From Candidatus Albibeggiatoa sp. nov. NOAA (GTDB lineage: Bacteria; Pseudomonadota; Gammaproteobacteria; Beggiatoales; Beggiatoaceae): DNA of 64,000 nt. The first letter of the stretch is position 1. The number at the start of each line of letters is the position of its first letter. Where the stretch lies: contig JAOXRS010000116.1 of NCBI GenBank assembly GCA_025800385.1, positions 62,001-126,000 on the forward strand, written 5' to 3'. This document shows, one piece after another, positions 36,422-45,042 of the stretch. The position numbers and the translations under genes were made by a program. The notes under the pieces were generated by a model. That model worked only from the letters and a program-made list of their open reading frames with translations, was not told where the DNA came from and made no database searches.

Positions 36422-37993
36422 CTAGCGTACTAAGTCGTAGTTATAGTCAGTTGTACCCATGCCGCGTGTTTCTTCGTCAAGACGTTCTAATACAGCGTTC
36501 GTGATAGTCGTTAACATGTACATAGAACCTTCGTAGCCCATAGTCGTCATGCGGTGTAAATGATGACGGTCGAAAATTGGGAAGCCGATACGGATTAATG
36601 GCACTTCAAATTCTTTACCTTTGTGTAATGTGTCACGTTGGATGAATTTACCGTAGCTGTTACCAATCATGAAATCAGGTTTGTTAGTGAACACTAAAGA
36701 ACGCATATGCCATAAATCTTTACCGATATGCACTTCGCAATCAGCACCGACTGGGCTTTCATCTAACATTTTACGAACTGTTTTCATCCAGCGTTTGTTA
36801 GCATTGTTACATAAGATATGTGTAGGCTCTGCACCGACTTCTAATAAGAATTTAGCTAAGCCCATTGCAAAGTCAGGATCGCCCCAGATTGCGAATTTTT
36901 TACCGTGCAACCAAGTGTGCGAATCAGTCATCATATCAACTAAACGACCACGTTCTGTAGTTAAAGACTCAGGAATTGCTTTGCCTGTGACTTCAGAGAT
37001 TTTCATTAACCATTCGTCAGTCCACTCTAAGCCCATAGGAATGTTTAACGCAGGTACTTTATGTTTCCAAGTGTTTTTAGCGAATTTAATACTCTTAGTT
37101 AAATGCCAAGGTTGTAACGCGAAAGTTTCAATCGCATTCGGTGCGTCTTTCATTTCGTCTTGCGTCGTACCGCCAGCATACATACGGAATTCACCGTCAG
37201 CAGGTGTGTCTAACACTTCAGTTGGATCACATAACATTGTGTAGTCAACACCCATTTCACCTAACATACGGTGCATCACACGGTAGTTACCTAAGTAAGT
37301 TTCAAAGCCCGGTACGATGTTGATTTTGCCGTTTTTACCAACTTCTTTGTCTTCCATATGGTTCAACGTGTAGTAACGCATGAAACCTTCAAACATGTTA
37401 TCCCAACCTGTTGTATGGCTACCTACGAAACTAGGTGTATGCGCAAAAGGCACTGGGAAACCTTGGTCAATGTGACCTTCTTTTTTAGAGTTATTGATGA
37501 ATGCGTTTAAGTCATCACCGATAACCTCTGCCATACAGGTCGTAGACACCGCGATTACGTCTGGTTTGTATAAGGCTTCAGCATTTTTCAAGCCGTCCAT
37601 CATATTCTTTTGACCACCGAAAACCGCTGCATCTTCAGTCATAGAGTCAGATACACAAGCGACGGGTTCTTTGAAATGACGATTGAAGTAAGTACGGAAA
37701 TAAGCCACACAGCCTTGAGAACCATGTACATAAGGTAACGTTTTCTCAAAACCTAACGCACACAATACCGCACCAAGAGGTTGACATGCTTTTGCTGGGT
37801 TAACAGTTAACGCTTCACGTTGGAAGTTAAGCTCTTTGTACTCTTCAGAAGTAGACCAATCAAACATCTCCTGAATTTTCTCTGGAGAATAAGCCTCTTC
37901 ATACATCGCTTTTTTGTTGGCTAAGTTTGCTTTGTAATCGTCATCACGAAACAAAGGGTAACTCGGTTTGATGTTATCAACTGCTTGACTCAT
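36422..37993 (-). CDS. nifK: Nitrogenase molybdenum-iron protein beta chain
   Basis: The 523-residue product is a complete NifK, the beta subunit of dinitrogenase that shares the P-cluster with NifD. The three P-cluster cysteines are visible in PAKACQPLGAV, GSQGCVAYFRTYFNRHF and VSTTCMAEVIGDDL. The end reads GMGTTDYNYDLVR, typical of the Mo enzyme. Uncommonly, nifK is first in its transcription unit: the 442 bp upstream and the next gene contain no nifD or nifH. A sigma-54 promoter and a NifA-type site lie 125-240 bp upstream. nifT, nafY-like, DUF6129-like and nifF genes follow in the same direction. Confidence 0.97.
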   Translation of the reverse strand: MSQAVDNIKPSYPLFRDDDYKANLANKKAMYEEAYSPEKIQEMFDWSTSEEYKELNFQREALTVNPAKACQPLGAVLCALGFEKTLPYVHGSQGCVAYFRTYFNRHFKEPVACVSDSMTEDAAVFGGQKNMMDGLKNAEALYKPDVIAVSTTCMAEVIGDDLNAFINNSKKEGHIDQGFPVPFAHTPSFVGSHTTGWDNMFEGFMRYYTLNHMEDKEVGKNGKINIVPGFETYLGNYRVMHRMLGEMGVDYTMLCDPTEVLDTPADGEFRMYAGGTTQDEMKDAPNAIETFALQPWHLTKSIKFAKNTWKHKVPALNIPMGLEWTDEWLMKISEVTGKAIPESLTTERGRLVDMMTDSHTWLHGKKFAIWGDPDFAMGLAKFLLEVGAEPTHILCNNANKRWMKTVRKMLDESPVGADCEVHIGKDLWHMRSLVFTNKPDFMIGNSYGKFIQRDTLHKGKEFEVPLIRIGFPIFDRHHLHRMTTMGYEGSMYMLTTITNAVLERLDEETRGMGTTDYNYDLVR

Positions 37994-38117
37994 AAGGACT
38001 CTCCTGCCGCACCACTAATCCGTGAATAACGGCTATTGATGTTGAACTTCGCTTTTTGTCATTACTACATGAACGGATGGTTCACTGGGTAAATTCTGTG
38101 TTCTGATAGCTATATTG

Positions 38118-38133
38118 ACAATAAGCGTGCCAG
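38118..38133 (-). promoter_or_regulatory. Sigma-54 (RpoN) -24/-12 promoter of nifK
   Basis: The minus strand reads CTGGCACG-CTTA-TTGT, against the consensus YTGGCACG-N4-TTGC. The -24 element is perfect, the spacing is exact, and the -12 element has GT in place of GC. It would start a leader of about 110 nt before nifK. Confidence 0.8.
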
Positions 38134-38216
38134 CTCAGGTAATGAGTCTAATTAATTGATTTTTCAGTATAAGTATTTTACTCGGAATAGGTAAGGAAAA
38201 TAACAAACATACAAAT

Positions 38217-38232
38217 TGTTGGATTGACTACA
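38217..38232. promoter_or_regulatory. NifA upstream activator sequence, TGT-N10-ACA
   Basis: TGT at 38217-38219 and ACA at 38230-38232 are separated by exactly ten bases, the NifA site rule. It lies about 90 bp upstream of the -24 element, in the usual range for activation by DNA looping. The pattern alone is common by chance, but the distance and the sigma-54 promoter support it. Confidence 0.65.
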
Positions 38233-38435
38233 AAGGGGGGAAATGTGAATTAAGGAGCTTTGAGATTATAAAAAATATAAAGAACATAAATTCATTGGAA
38301 CTAGTAGTTGTGTTGTTAAATAATCTAATAGTTCATTCGACTTCTCCGTTTTCAATTTTATGCCTGAATAAAGATTTTTGAAATTTAAAGATTAGCAGAA
38401 TTATTTAACCCCAAAAACACTTTAATCTAGCAGAC

Positions 38436-40385
38436 TCAGACAATAATATCCTGCCCATCTCTTAAGTTCTTCGCATCTTGTTCAAAGTTTACACCTTGAA
38501 ATTCAGCTAAACAAATATTGTAATTCATAATGCTTCCTTGCGTATTTGGATGTTTTTTTCCTAATTCATTAATCAGAATTTTGATTGAGTGCCGAAATAA
38601 AAATAATGCTTGCTCATACTTACCTTGAGCTTGATAAAGCCTTGCTAAATTAGGATGGTTTTTATCTAATGTTTTTTTCTTAATTTCTAAACTACGATTT
38701 AACAAAGGTAATGCTTTCTTATACTTACCTTGGGCATAATAAACTAAGGCCAAATTGTTGAGAGTGCTTGCTACATCAGAATGATTCGTACCCAATGCTT
38801 TTTCTGAAATCATTAAACTGCGCTTTAGCAAAGACAATGCTTTTTTATATTTACCTTGATTTCTATATATTTCCCCCAAATCATTGAGATCAGTTGCAAT
38901 ATTAGGATGATTTTTATCGAATACTTTTTCCCTAATCGCTAAACTACGCTTTAATAGAGGTAATGCTTGTTCATAGTCCTCTTGGATATAATAAAATCCT
39001 GCTAGACTCTTGAGGCCAGTTGCAACATTAGGGTGATTTTCACCAAATACTTTTTCCCTAATCACTAAACTGCGTTGAAATAAAGGTAATGCTTGTTCAT
39101 ATTCGCCTTGAACTTCATAAAGTAATGCCAAACCATTGAGGTTGATTGCAACCGAAGGGTGGTGTTCTCCATATACTTTTTCTGTAATCTCTAAACTACG
39201 TCGATGCAAGGGTAACGCCTGCTCATACTCTCTTTGATCTCGATAAAGTCTTGCCAAATTATTAAGACTAGTTGCAACACTAGGATGATTTTCACCAAAT
39301 TCCTTTTTCCGAATAACTAAACTACGCTGATACAAAGGTAATGCCTGCTCATAATTATTTTGACTATAGTAGACTGTTGCCAGATTGTTGAGGCTGTTTG
39401 CTATATCAGGGTGGTTTTCACCAAATACTTTTTCCCTAATTGCTAAACTACGCTTTAATAAAGCTAAGGCTTTTTCGTACTCACCTTGGATTCTATAGAG
39501 TTCACCTAAACTATTAAGATTCATTGCAACATCAGGATGATTTTCACCAAATACCTTCTTCTTAATTGCTAAACTACGCTTTAGTAAAACTAATGCTTTT
39601 TCGTACTCAGTTTGATCTTGATAATACCCTGATAAATTATTGAGAGCAGTTGCTGTTATAATATGGTTTTTACCAAATATTTTTTCAAAGATTGCTAAAC
39701 TGCTTTGATATAAAGGTAATACCCGTAAGTATAAACCTGCATGATGAAAATTAAATCCAGCATTATTCAAATATCGCGCTTTTTCCTCTTCATTTACATC
39801 TGGCAACAGCTCCGCAGCCCGTTGAAAATATTCGCCAGCTTGAGCATATTTCAACTGGATTACTGCAATATCACCGCGCTGACCTAAAATATTAGCGGTG
39901 GACAGTTTTTTTTTATTTTTTGCCTGCTGAATTGCTTTCTCCATTGCCTCAAGCTGTTCAACATCATCTAACTCATGGGTTAAAGCCTGCTGCAACAACT
40001 CATCTGCTTTATCAAAATTAATCGGAATCTCATTGCCATCCGCATCTTGACCTTCAATAAATTGCTGGGCTTTGCGTAAATACTCCTGAACGGACGCATC
40101 ATCAGACACTTCAAGCAATTTGGAATTTTCCAATAATTTTTTATAATGTGTTGCAATTTCCCGTAATTTGCTATCCAACTCCTCAATTGGTACTTCTTTC
40201 TGCTCTAAAATCCTAAAAAATGTCTTCAAAGCATTTTGCGTCACACCCAAATCGGTTGCATATTTCGCAAAAATCTCTGGCGAAATCCCATAATGATGAA
40301 TCGTTTGCTGAATATTATTACCAACCGCAGCATTGGCATTTTCTGCATTTCCTTCAATTTTGACAGATTGCTCACTTCCCATCAC
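38436..40385 (-). CDS. Kinesin-light-chain-type TPR protein
   Basis: The 649-residue protein starts with a Gln/Asn/Ala-rich leader (GNAENANAAVGNNIQQTIHH) and a helical region to about 190. About ten tetratricopeptide repeats of 42 residues follow, of the pattern 'A..LNNLA.lY..qg.YeqALpLy.RSL.I.EKvfGenHP'. This is the type seen in large bacterial TPR sensors and scaffolds. One late repeat (LDKNHPNLARLYQAQGKYEQ) lacks seven residues between the HPN and the next helix. No effector domain is seen, and no toxin lies beside it. It starts upstream of a 442-bp spacer with the nifK promoter, which reads in the same direction. Confidence 0.75.
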   Translation of the reverse strand: MMGSEQSVKIEGNAENANAAVGNNIQQTIHHYGISPEIFAKYATDLGVTQNALKTFFRILEQKEVPIEELDSKLREIATHYKKLLENSKLLEVSDDASVQEYLRKAQQFIEGQDADGNEIPINFDKADELLQQALTHELDDVEQLEAMEKAIQQAKNKKKLSTANILGQRGDIAVIQLKYAQAGEYFQRAAELLPDVNEEEKARYLNNAGFNFHHAGLYLRVLPLYQSSLAIFEKIFGKNHIITATALNNLSGYYQDQTEYEKALVLLKRSLAIKKKVFGENHPDVAMNLNSLGELYRIQGEYEKALALLKRSLAIREKVFGENHPDIANSLNNLATVYYSQNNYEQALPLYQRSLVIRKKEFGENHPSVATSLNNLARLYRDQREYEQALPLHRRSLEITEKVYGEHHPSVAINLNGLALLYEVQGEYEQALPLFQRSLVIREKVFGENHPNVATGLKSLAGFYYIQEDYEQALPLLKRSLAIREKVFDKNHPNIATDLNDLGEIYRNQGKYKKALSLLKRSLMISEKALGTNHSDVASTLNNLALVYYAQGKYKKALPLLNRSLEIKKKTLDKNHPNLARLYQAQGKYEQALFLFRHSIKILINELGKKHPNTQGSIMNYNICLAEFQGVNFEQDAKNLRDGQDIIV

Positions 40386-40622
40386 ACAACCTCATTGAAT
40401 TACTCATAACAATAATGACATACTAAAATCACACATCTTGCAAGTAATCTTTCAGTATAAACATTGTACTCAAAAGCTGGTAAGGAAAACTGCTGCAGAT
40501 GAGCTGATTTGCAAAGGGAGGATGAAATAATGAGGATGCATTACAGATATGCACTAATAAAACATTACCTTAGCCTCTCCTATCAATTTGGAAAGCACCA
40601 AGATAATGCTGATAAAAGTATT

Positions 40623-41798
40623 TCAATAACATTGCTGACTAATATAGCGTTTTTCTTGCTGTGACAGTGGTTTCATACCCATAGAAAACTGTCTTAATAA
40701 ACGACGACATTTCATATTCATTGTTTTCACCACTGCTTTTTTAACGGCTACAGGCTTACGCGTTTTTGCAACCAAACGATTTTGTAGCGTTTTAATCTTG
40801 CTTTGCAGCCGATTTATACTAGGTGAATGCCGATTAACTTTTTTCAAACTCACCACATAGGTTTTAGCTTGAGAGATATTTTTCTGTTTTAAAGCCTGCT
40901 TTGCCAAGTTCACTAATCGTTGCTCAATTTTGATGAAGCCCGCTTGTATCACTTGATGATGATTGGGATAAGCATTTAATAAATGTTGATAACACTGTAA
41001 AGCATAGCCTTGTTTTCCTTTCGTTAGCCGATTGGCCTGTAAATGTGCATCACATCGTGCTAATTGCTGTTTAAATTGGGCAGCCTTATCAACTTGTTGG
41101 ACGGGTTGATGAATCGTTGCAACGACACTTGCCTGCGGCTGACTTAAAACCTCCCGCTCCAAAGCTAAACGATACCATAACACTGCCTGTTGATTTGTTT
41201 GCTCAAATGTTTCCCACATTTCCAACAATTGTTCTGCATAATAAAACTCATGCTGTTTGATCGCTTTTTGTATCAATACTTGATAATCATCGGAAAAATT
41301 TTGTACATGTAATTGAGCCATTTTTTGCTGTTTGTCTACAATGCACTGTGTCTGAGTCGCTATTGACTGATTGTTAAAACATTGCTGATATGCAGCTTGC
41401 AACTGATTTGCTTGTATGGCCAGTTGCTTTTGAATTAAAGGCACATTGATTGACTGCTGCTGCCATGCTTGTGCTCTGTAATACCCTGGTACAAGTAACA
41501 TCAATGCAGAAAATAATATTGCTTCATGTAAAGATAATTTATACGAGCAAATATTTTTATATAATCTACGATACAATGGCGTAGGCGCATGATATAAGCT
41601 TAATGCTTGACTTTGGTGACGTTCAGACTGCATCAGACTCTTATATGCTTGATGTATTTTTATAAATTGTTCAGAGTCTGGATTTTCACTTATATCAGCA
41701 TGATACAAACGTGCAGAACGATAATAAGCCTGTTTTATTTGTTGCTTACTTGCATTGGGCGATAATTGCAAAATTTCGTAACACTGTTGAATTTGCAT
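40623..41798 (-). CDS. Membrane J-domain protein with HAD in place of HPD
   Basis: The 391-residue protein begins with a DnaJ-like domain (residues 1-65, CYEILQLSPNASKQQIKQAY, YRSARLYHADISENPDSEQF). The DnaK-activating tripeptide HPD is HAD (about 33-35). The Pro is normally needed to stimulate DnaK. A hydrophobic segment (about 88-108, LHEAILFSALMLLVPGYYRA) anchors it, and the rest is Gln-rich helix (QAWQQQ..., QLQAAYQQC) with TPR-like character. The function may be localisation rather than classical co-chaperone work. It stands alone, next to the TPR gene. Confidence 0.7.
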   Translation of the reverse strand: MQIQQCYEILQLSPNASKQQIKQAYYRSARLYHADISENPDSEQFIKIHQAYKSLMQSERHQSQALSLYHAPTPLYRRLYKNICSYKLSLHEAILFSALMLLVPGYYRAQAWQQQSINVPLIQKQLAIQANQLQAAYQQCFNNQSIATQTQCIVDKQQKMAQLHVQNFSDDYQVLIQKAIKQHEFYYAEQLLEMWETFEQTNQQAVLWYRLALEREVLSQPQASVVATIHQPVQQVDKAAQFKQQLARCDAHLQANRLTKGKQGYALQCYQHLLNAYPNHHQVIQAGFIKIEQRLVNLAKQALKQKNISQAKTYVVSLKKVNRHSPSINRLQSKIKTLQNRLVAKTRKPVAVKKAVVKTMNMKCRRLLRQFSMGMKPLSQQEKRYISQQCY

Positions 41799-42036
41799 CT
41801 AAATACCCTCAATAACCATTCAACTTTTTGAATATAAATAAAAACCTCTGTATGGTTTGTACAGAAAAATATTTTTTTCTTATTTAGCATTGCAAATTAT
41901 GAACCTAAATAAAGCATTTACTATACCTTGGGTTTTTATAAAAATATAGTTTTTTTATATAGTTACAATATAGATTTCATGCCTCCCTCATTAAAACAAA
42001 ATAACTCAATAAAAAATAGATTTCAGGTAAATAATA

Positions 42037-44052
42037 GTGAAAATTGATAAATTACCCACTTGTGATATCGTAGTACCTATTTTCAATAGCCTTTCTTATG
42101 TTAAAACTTGTATTGATGCTGTTTTGGCGCATACAGATATAAATCAATATCAGCTTTATCTCATCAATGATGCCAGCGATCAGGCTACTTCTAACTATTT
42201 AGAAAATATTGCCAATAAAGCAGAAAATATTCATTTAATCACCAATTTATCCAATTTAGGGTTTGTAAAGTCTTGTAATCTTGGCATGTCAAAAGGGCAA
42301 TCACCATATATCTTATTATTAAATTCAGATGTTATCGTTACGCCTAACTGGTTATTTAATCTTATAAAATGTGCGGAATCCGACAATGCTATTGCGAGTG
42401 TCAATCCACTTACAAATAACGCAGCTCAAATTGACTTAGCAATGACGCAAGGTAGTAATTTTTATGACATAAATTGGCGACTTCAGAAAGAATTTTTAGA
42501 TAAAACAATTAGTTTGGATGTGGTAACGGGTGTGGGATTTTGTTTATTATTACGACGCTCCATTTTACAGAAAGTAGGGCTGTTTGATGAAGTTTATGGC
42601 AAAGGCTACTGTGAAGAATCCGATTTATGTATGCGCCTGACAACACAAGGCTATCGCACCGTTGTTTCACCTGATGTTTACGTATATCACCAAGGTCAAG
42701 CCAGTTTTACCCATAGCCATGAACGTTATCTAAGCAATAGGCAAATTTTCGACCAACGTTGGAAAGATGAATATATACGACAATTCCGCGCTTATAAAAA
42801 AGCCAACCCGCTGAGCATTGCCCATGATTTATTTACAACACAATCCCGCTGGCATCCTACTCCTGTCATATGGATGAGTTATCGTAAATTGTTAAAACAT
42901 TGGCAGCAGAAACAACTTGTTGGACTCATGTTGGATGGGTTACGCGGTTTAAAACAAATGAGCCATGCTTTTGTGCCTGTGCCCAATGCCGAACTAGTCG
43001 CGAAAAATACCCCACCTAACCGTTTGCGTGTGACTTATTTAGTTAATAAACTGGTTATTTCTGGTGGAATTTTATCGGTTGTACAAATTGTCAATGAGTT
43101 GATTTTATTAGGTATTGAAGCACGTATTGCGACTTTATTCGTTGACCCAGAAATTCGTAACTGGCGATTATTAACCGAACCGATGTTATTTAAAAATGAG
43201 CAAGATTTGACATCACATTTGCCAGAAACCGATATTGTTGTTGCAACCCATTGGATAACAGCAAGTTGGGCGGCTGAGGTAAAACAAGCAAATATTGCCA
43301 AACAAACAGCCTATTATTTACAAGATTATGAGGCATGGTTTTCAACTGAACATAAAGACAAACAAACAGTCTTGGATACGTATGCACTGGTTGAGCATAA
43401 AATTGTTACTTCAGATTGGTTGCAACGGTTATTAGAAAAAGACGGTTACGCCAGTGAAAAAATTTGCATCGGGACGGATTTAGATGTGTTTTACCCACGC
43501 GATGTTGCACCGAAATCACATCCTGTGCTGGTGACGATGGCACGCCCCGGTACACCTTGGCGAGGGTTCAAATGGGCAGTGGAAGCATTGGCCTTGGTTA
43601 AACAGTATTGCCCAGAGTTAGAAATTGTATTTTTCGGTGATAATCAGTTGTTTCGGCAAAATATTCCGTTTGAATATCGGGATGAAGGTGTGGTTTCCAA
43701 TCAGAATCACTTAGCTGCATTGTATTCTGAAGCGGATATCTTTTTAGATGCATCGGATTATCAAGGTTTTGGGCGTTTGGCATTGGAAGCCATGAGTTGT
43801 GGAACGGCTTGTGTGTTGACGACTGAAGGCGGTGTGACAGAATATGCCAGAGCAGAACAGAATTGCTTAGCAGTACCGCCACGTAAACCCAATGTTTTTG
43901 CTCATGCAATTTTACGTTTAATTAAAGATTCAGAGTTGCGTGAACGTTTACGGGCAAATGGTTTGGAAACAGTAAAGCAGTATTCGATACAACAAGAAGC
44001 CCGTAAAACATTAGATTATTTTACAACGATATGTAATTCAGAAACCGAATGA
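42037..44052 (+). CDS. Two-domain glycosyltransferase (GT2 plus GT4)
   Basis: The 671-residue protein carries an N-terminal GT-A domain of the GT2 family (residues about 5-250: CDIVVPIFNSLSYVKTCIDA, LINDASD, LLNSDVIVTPNWL, GVGFCLLLRRSIL, YCEESDLCMRL). A C-terminal GT-B domain of the GT4 type follows (about 330-660: LVTMARPGTPWRGFKWAVEA, EIVFFGDN, DASDYQGFGRLALEAMSCGT). Such proteins extend polysaccharides or glycolipids. It starts with GTG (42037) after AGGTAAAT. It stands alone without other cell-surface genes. Confidence 0.88.
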   Translation: MKIDKLPTCDIVVPIFNSLSYVKTCIDAVLAHTDINQYQLYLINDASDQATSNYLENIANKAENIHLITNLSNLGFVKSCNLGMSKGQSPYILLLNSDVIVTPNWLFNLIKCAESDNAIASVNPLTNNAAQIDLAMTQGSNFYDINWRLQKEFLDKTISLDVVTGVGFCLLLRRSILQKVGLFDEVYGKGYCEESDLCMRLTTQGYRTVVSPDVYVYHQGQASFTHSHERYLSNRQIFDQRWKDEYIRQFRAYKKANPLSIAHDLFTTQSRWHPTPVIWMSYRKLLKHWQQKQLVGLMLDGLRGLKQMSHAFVPVPNAELVAKNTPPNRLRVTYLVNKLVISGGILSVVQIVNELILLGIEARIATLFVDPEIRNWRLLTEPMLFKNEQDLTSHLPETDIVVATHWITASWAAEVKQANIAKQTAYYLQDYEAWFSTEHKDKQTVLDTYALVEHKIVTSDWLQRLLEKDGYASEKICIGTDLDVFYPRDVAPKSHPVLVTMARPGTPWRGFKWAVEALALVKQYCPELEIVFFGDNQLFRQNIPFEYRDEGVVSNQNHLAALYSEADIFLDASDYQGFGRLALEAMSCGTACVLTTEGGVTEYARAEQNCLAVPPRKPNVFAHAILRLIKDSELRERLRANGLETVKQYSIQQEARKTLDYFTTICNSETE

Positions 44053-44482
44053 TATATTTTTCTATTTGATTTAAATCTGTATTCTGGCTAGATTGCAAAA
44101 GCTATTTAAGGTACTGCACCTGCAAGCTGCTCAATACTTATAAGCTAAAAAAGCTGACATGGAATTAATGTTTTAGGCGATTATGCATACATATGTTGTT
44201 GAAGCAGGCGAAATCAATCGTAGAATAAACTGTCAAAGCAAAAGCTGCCTTTTTAGCTAAAATGAATCATGGAATTTGTATACTGATTGAAGTAGGGCAA
44301 TTAAAGCAAGCCCTTTTTATAATAAGTAGTTGAGAACCTATTTGAAATCTTTAAAAAAACTAGGGAGGTTAGTATATTTTAAAACAGTAAAAATATATAA
44401 ATTAGCTCTTTTAGAGACAGCTCACCTAGAAAAATACTTTTATATAAGCTATTAAAAAAGATTTCAAATGAACTCTACAGAA
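44053..44482. other. 430-bp intergenic stretch, nothing assignable
   Basis: The stretch lies between the glycosyltransferase and the cold-shock gene, which are convergent. Short open frames occur (for example about 44233-44335, KAKAAFLAKMNHGICILIEV), but no family can be named and no terminator is clear. It could be a decayed gene. Confidence 0.3.
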
Positions 44483-44701
44483 TTACAGAACCTCAACATT
44501 CTCTGCTTGTAGGCCTTTTTTGCCTTGTGTAATCTCGAATGATACTTGTTGACCTTCAGCTAGTGTTTTAAAACCTTCAGAAACGATAGCGCGGAAATGA
44601 ACAAAAACATCATCACCACCATTGCTTTGAGATAAAAAGCCAAAGCCTTTCTCTTCATTAAACCACTTAACTGAACCTGTTACTTTGTTTGTATTAGACA
44701 T
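44483..44701 (-). CDS. Cold-shock domain protein (CspA family)
   Basis: The 72-residue product from the ATG at 44701 is a typical cold-shock protein: [20 protein letters not shown] carries RNP1 (KGFGFL), and DDVFVHF carries RNP2. These small beta-barrels bind single-stranded nucleic acids and melt RNA structure. The frame stays open 39 codons further upstream, but the AAGGA site six bases before this ATG and the family length fix the start. The AT-rich leader may be regulatory as in cspA; this is inference. Confidence 0.95.
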   Translation of the reverse strand: MSNTNKVTGSVKWFNEEKGFGFLSQSNGGDDVFVHFRAIVSEGFKTLAEGQQVSFEITQGKKGLQAENVEVL

Positions 44702-44997
44702 ATTGTGTCCTTTGTATAGAAAAATATTGATAGGGTTAAATATCGCAAGAGCGATGCACTGAAGGTTTGAATTATTTAATGCTTGAATAAAAGCTAAGGG
44801 AAATACTAAGGATGGCAACAGTTACGAAGATATTCTAAAGGATTTACATTTACTATATTTTTCATTCATTTAATAACTTCTGGACGACAGAGCGGCAGCA
44901 TTATCTACTTTATCACAACAAATGTAAAGAAAAAATTTAAAGAAAATAAAACTGTGGTAGTTACACCAAACCTCAATGATTCCATCAGCAAGCTATG

Positions 44998-45030
44998 AAG
45001 GGGCACATGCCAAAACGACATTTACCCCTT
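44998..45030 (-). terminator. Possible hairpin after the exported WD40 gene
   Basis: AAGGGG (44998-45003) and CCCCTT (45025-45030) are inverted around a 21-nt spacer that itself can pair partly. On the minus strand it begins 13 bp after the WD40 gene stop. No U-tract is present. Confidence 0.3.
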
Positions 45031-45042
45031 AGTGATACAACG

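Noticed and set aside
38560..39680. Regular 126-bp repeats that could be taken for a CRISPR or satellite array
   Set aside because: They are in-frame TPR codons within a single ORF, and no short direct repeats with unique spacers exist.
42037..44052. The possibility that the two glycosyltransferase domains are two genes fused by a lost stop
   Set aside because: GT2-GT4 fusions of this length are known and the linker is continuous without disturbed codons.
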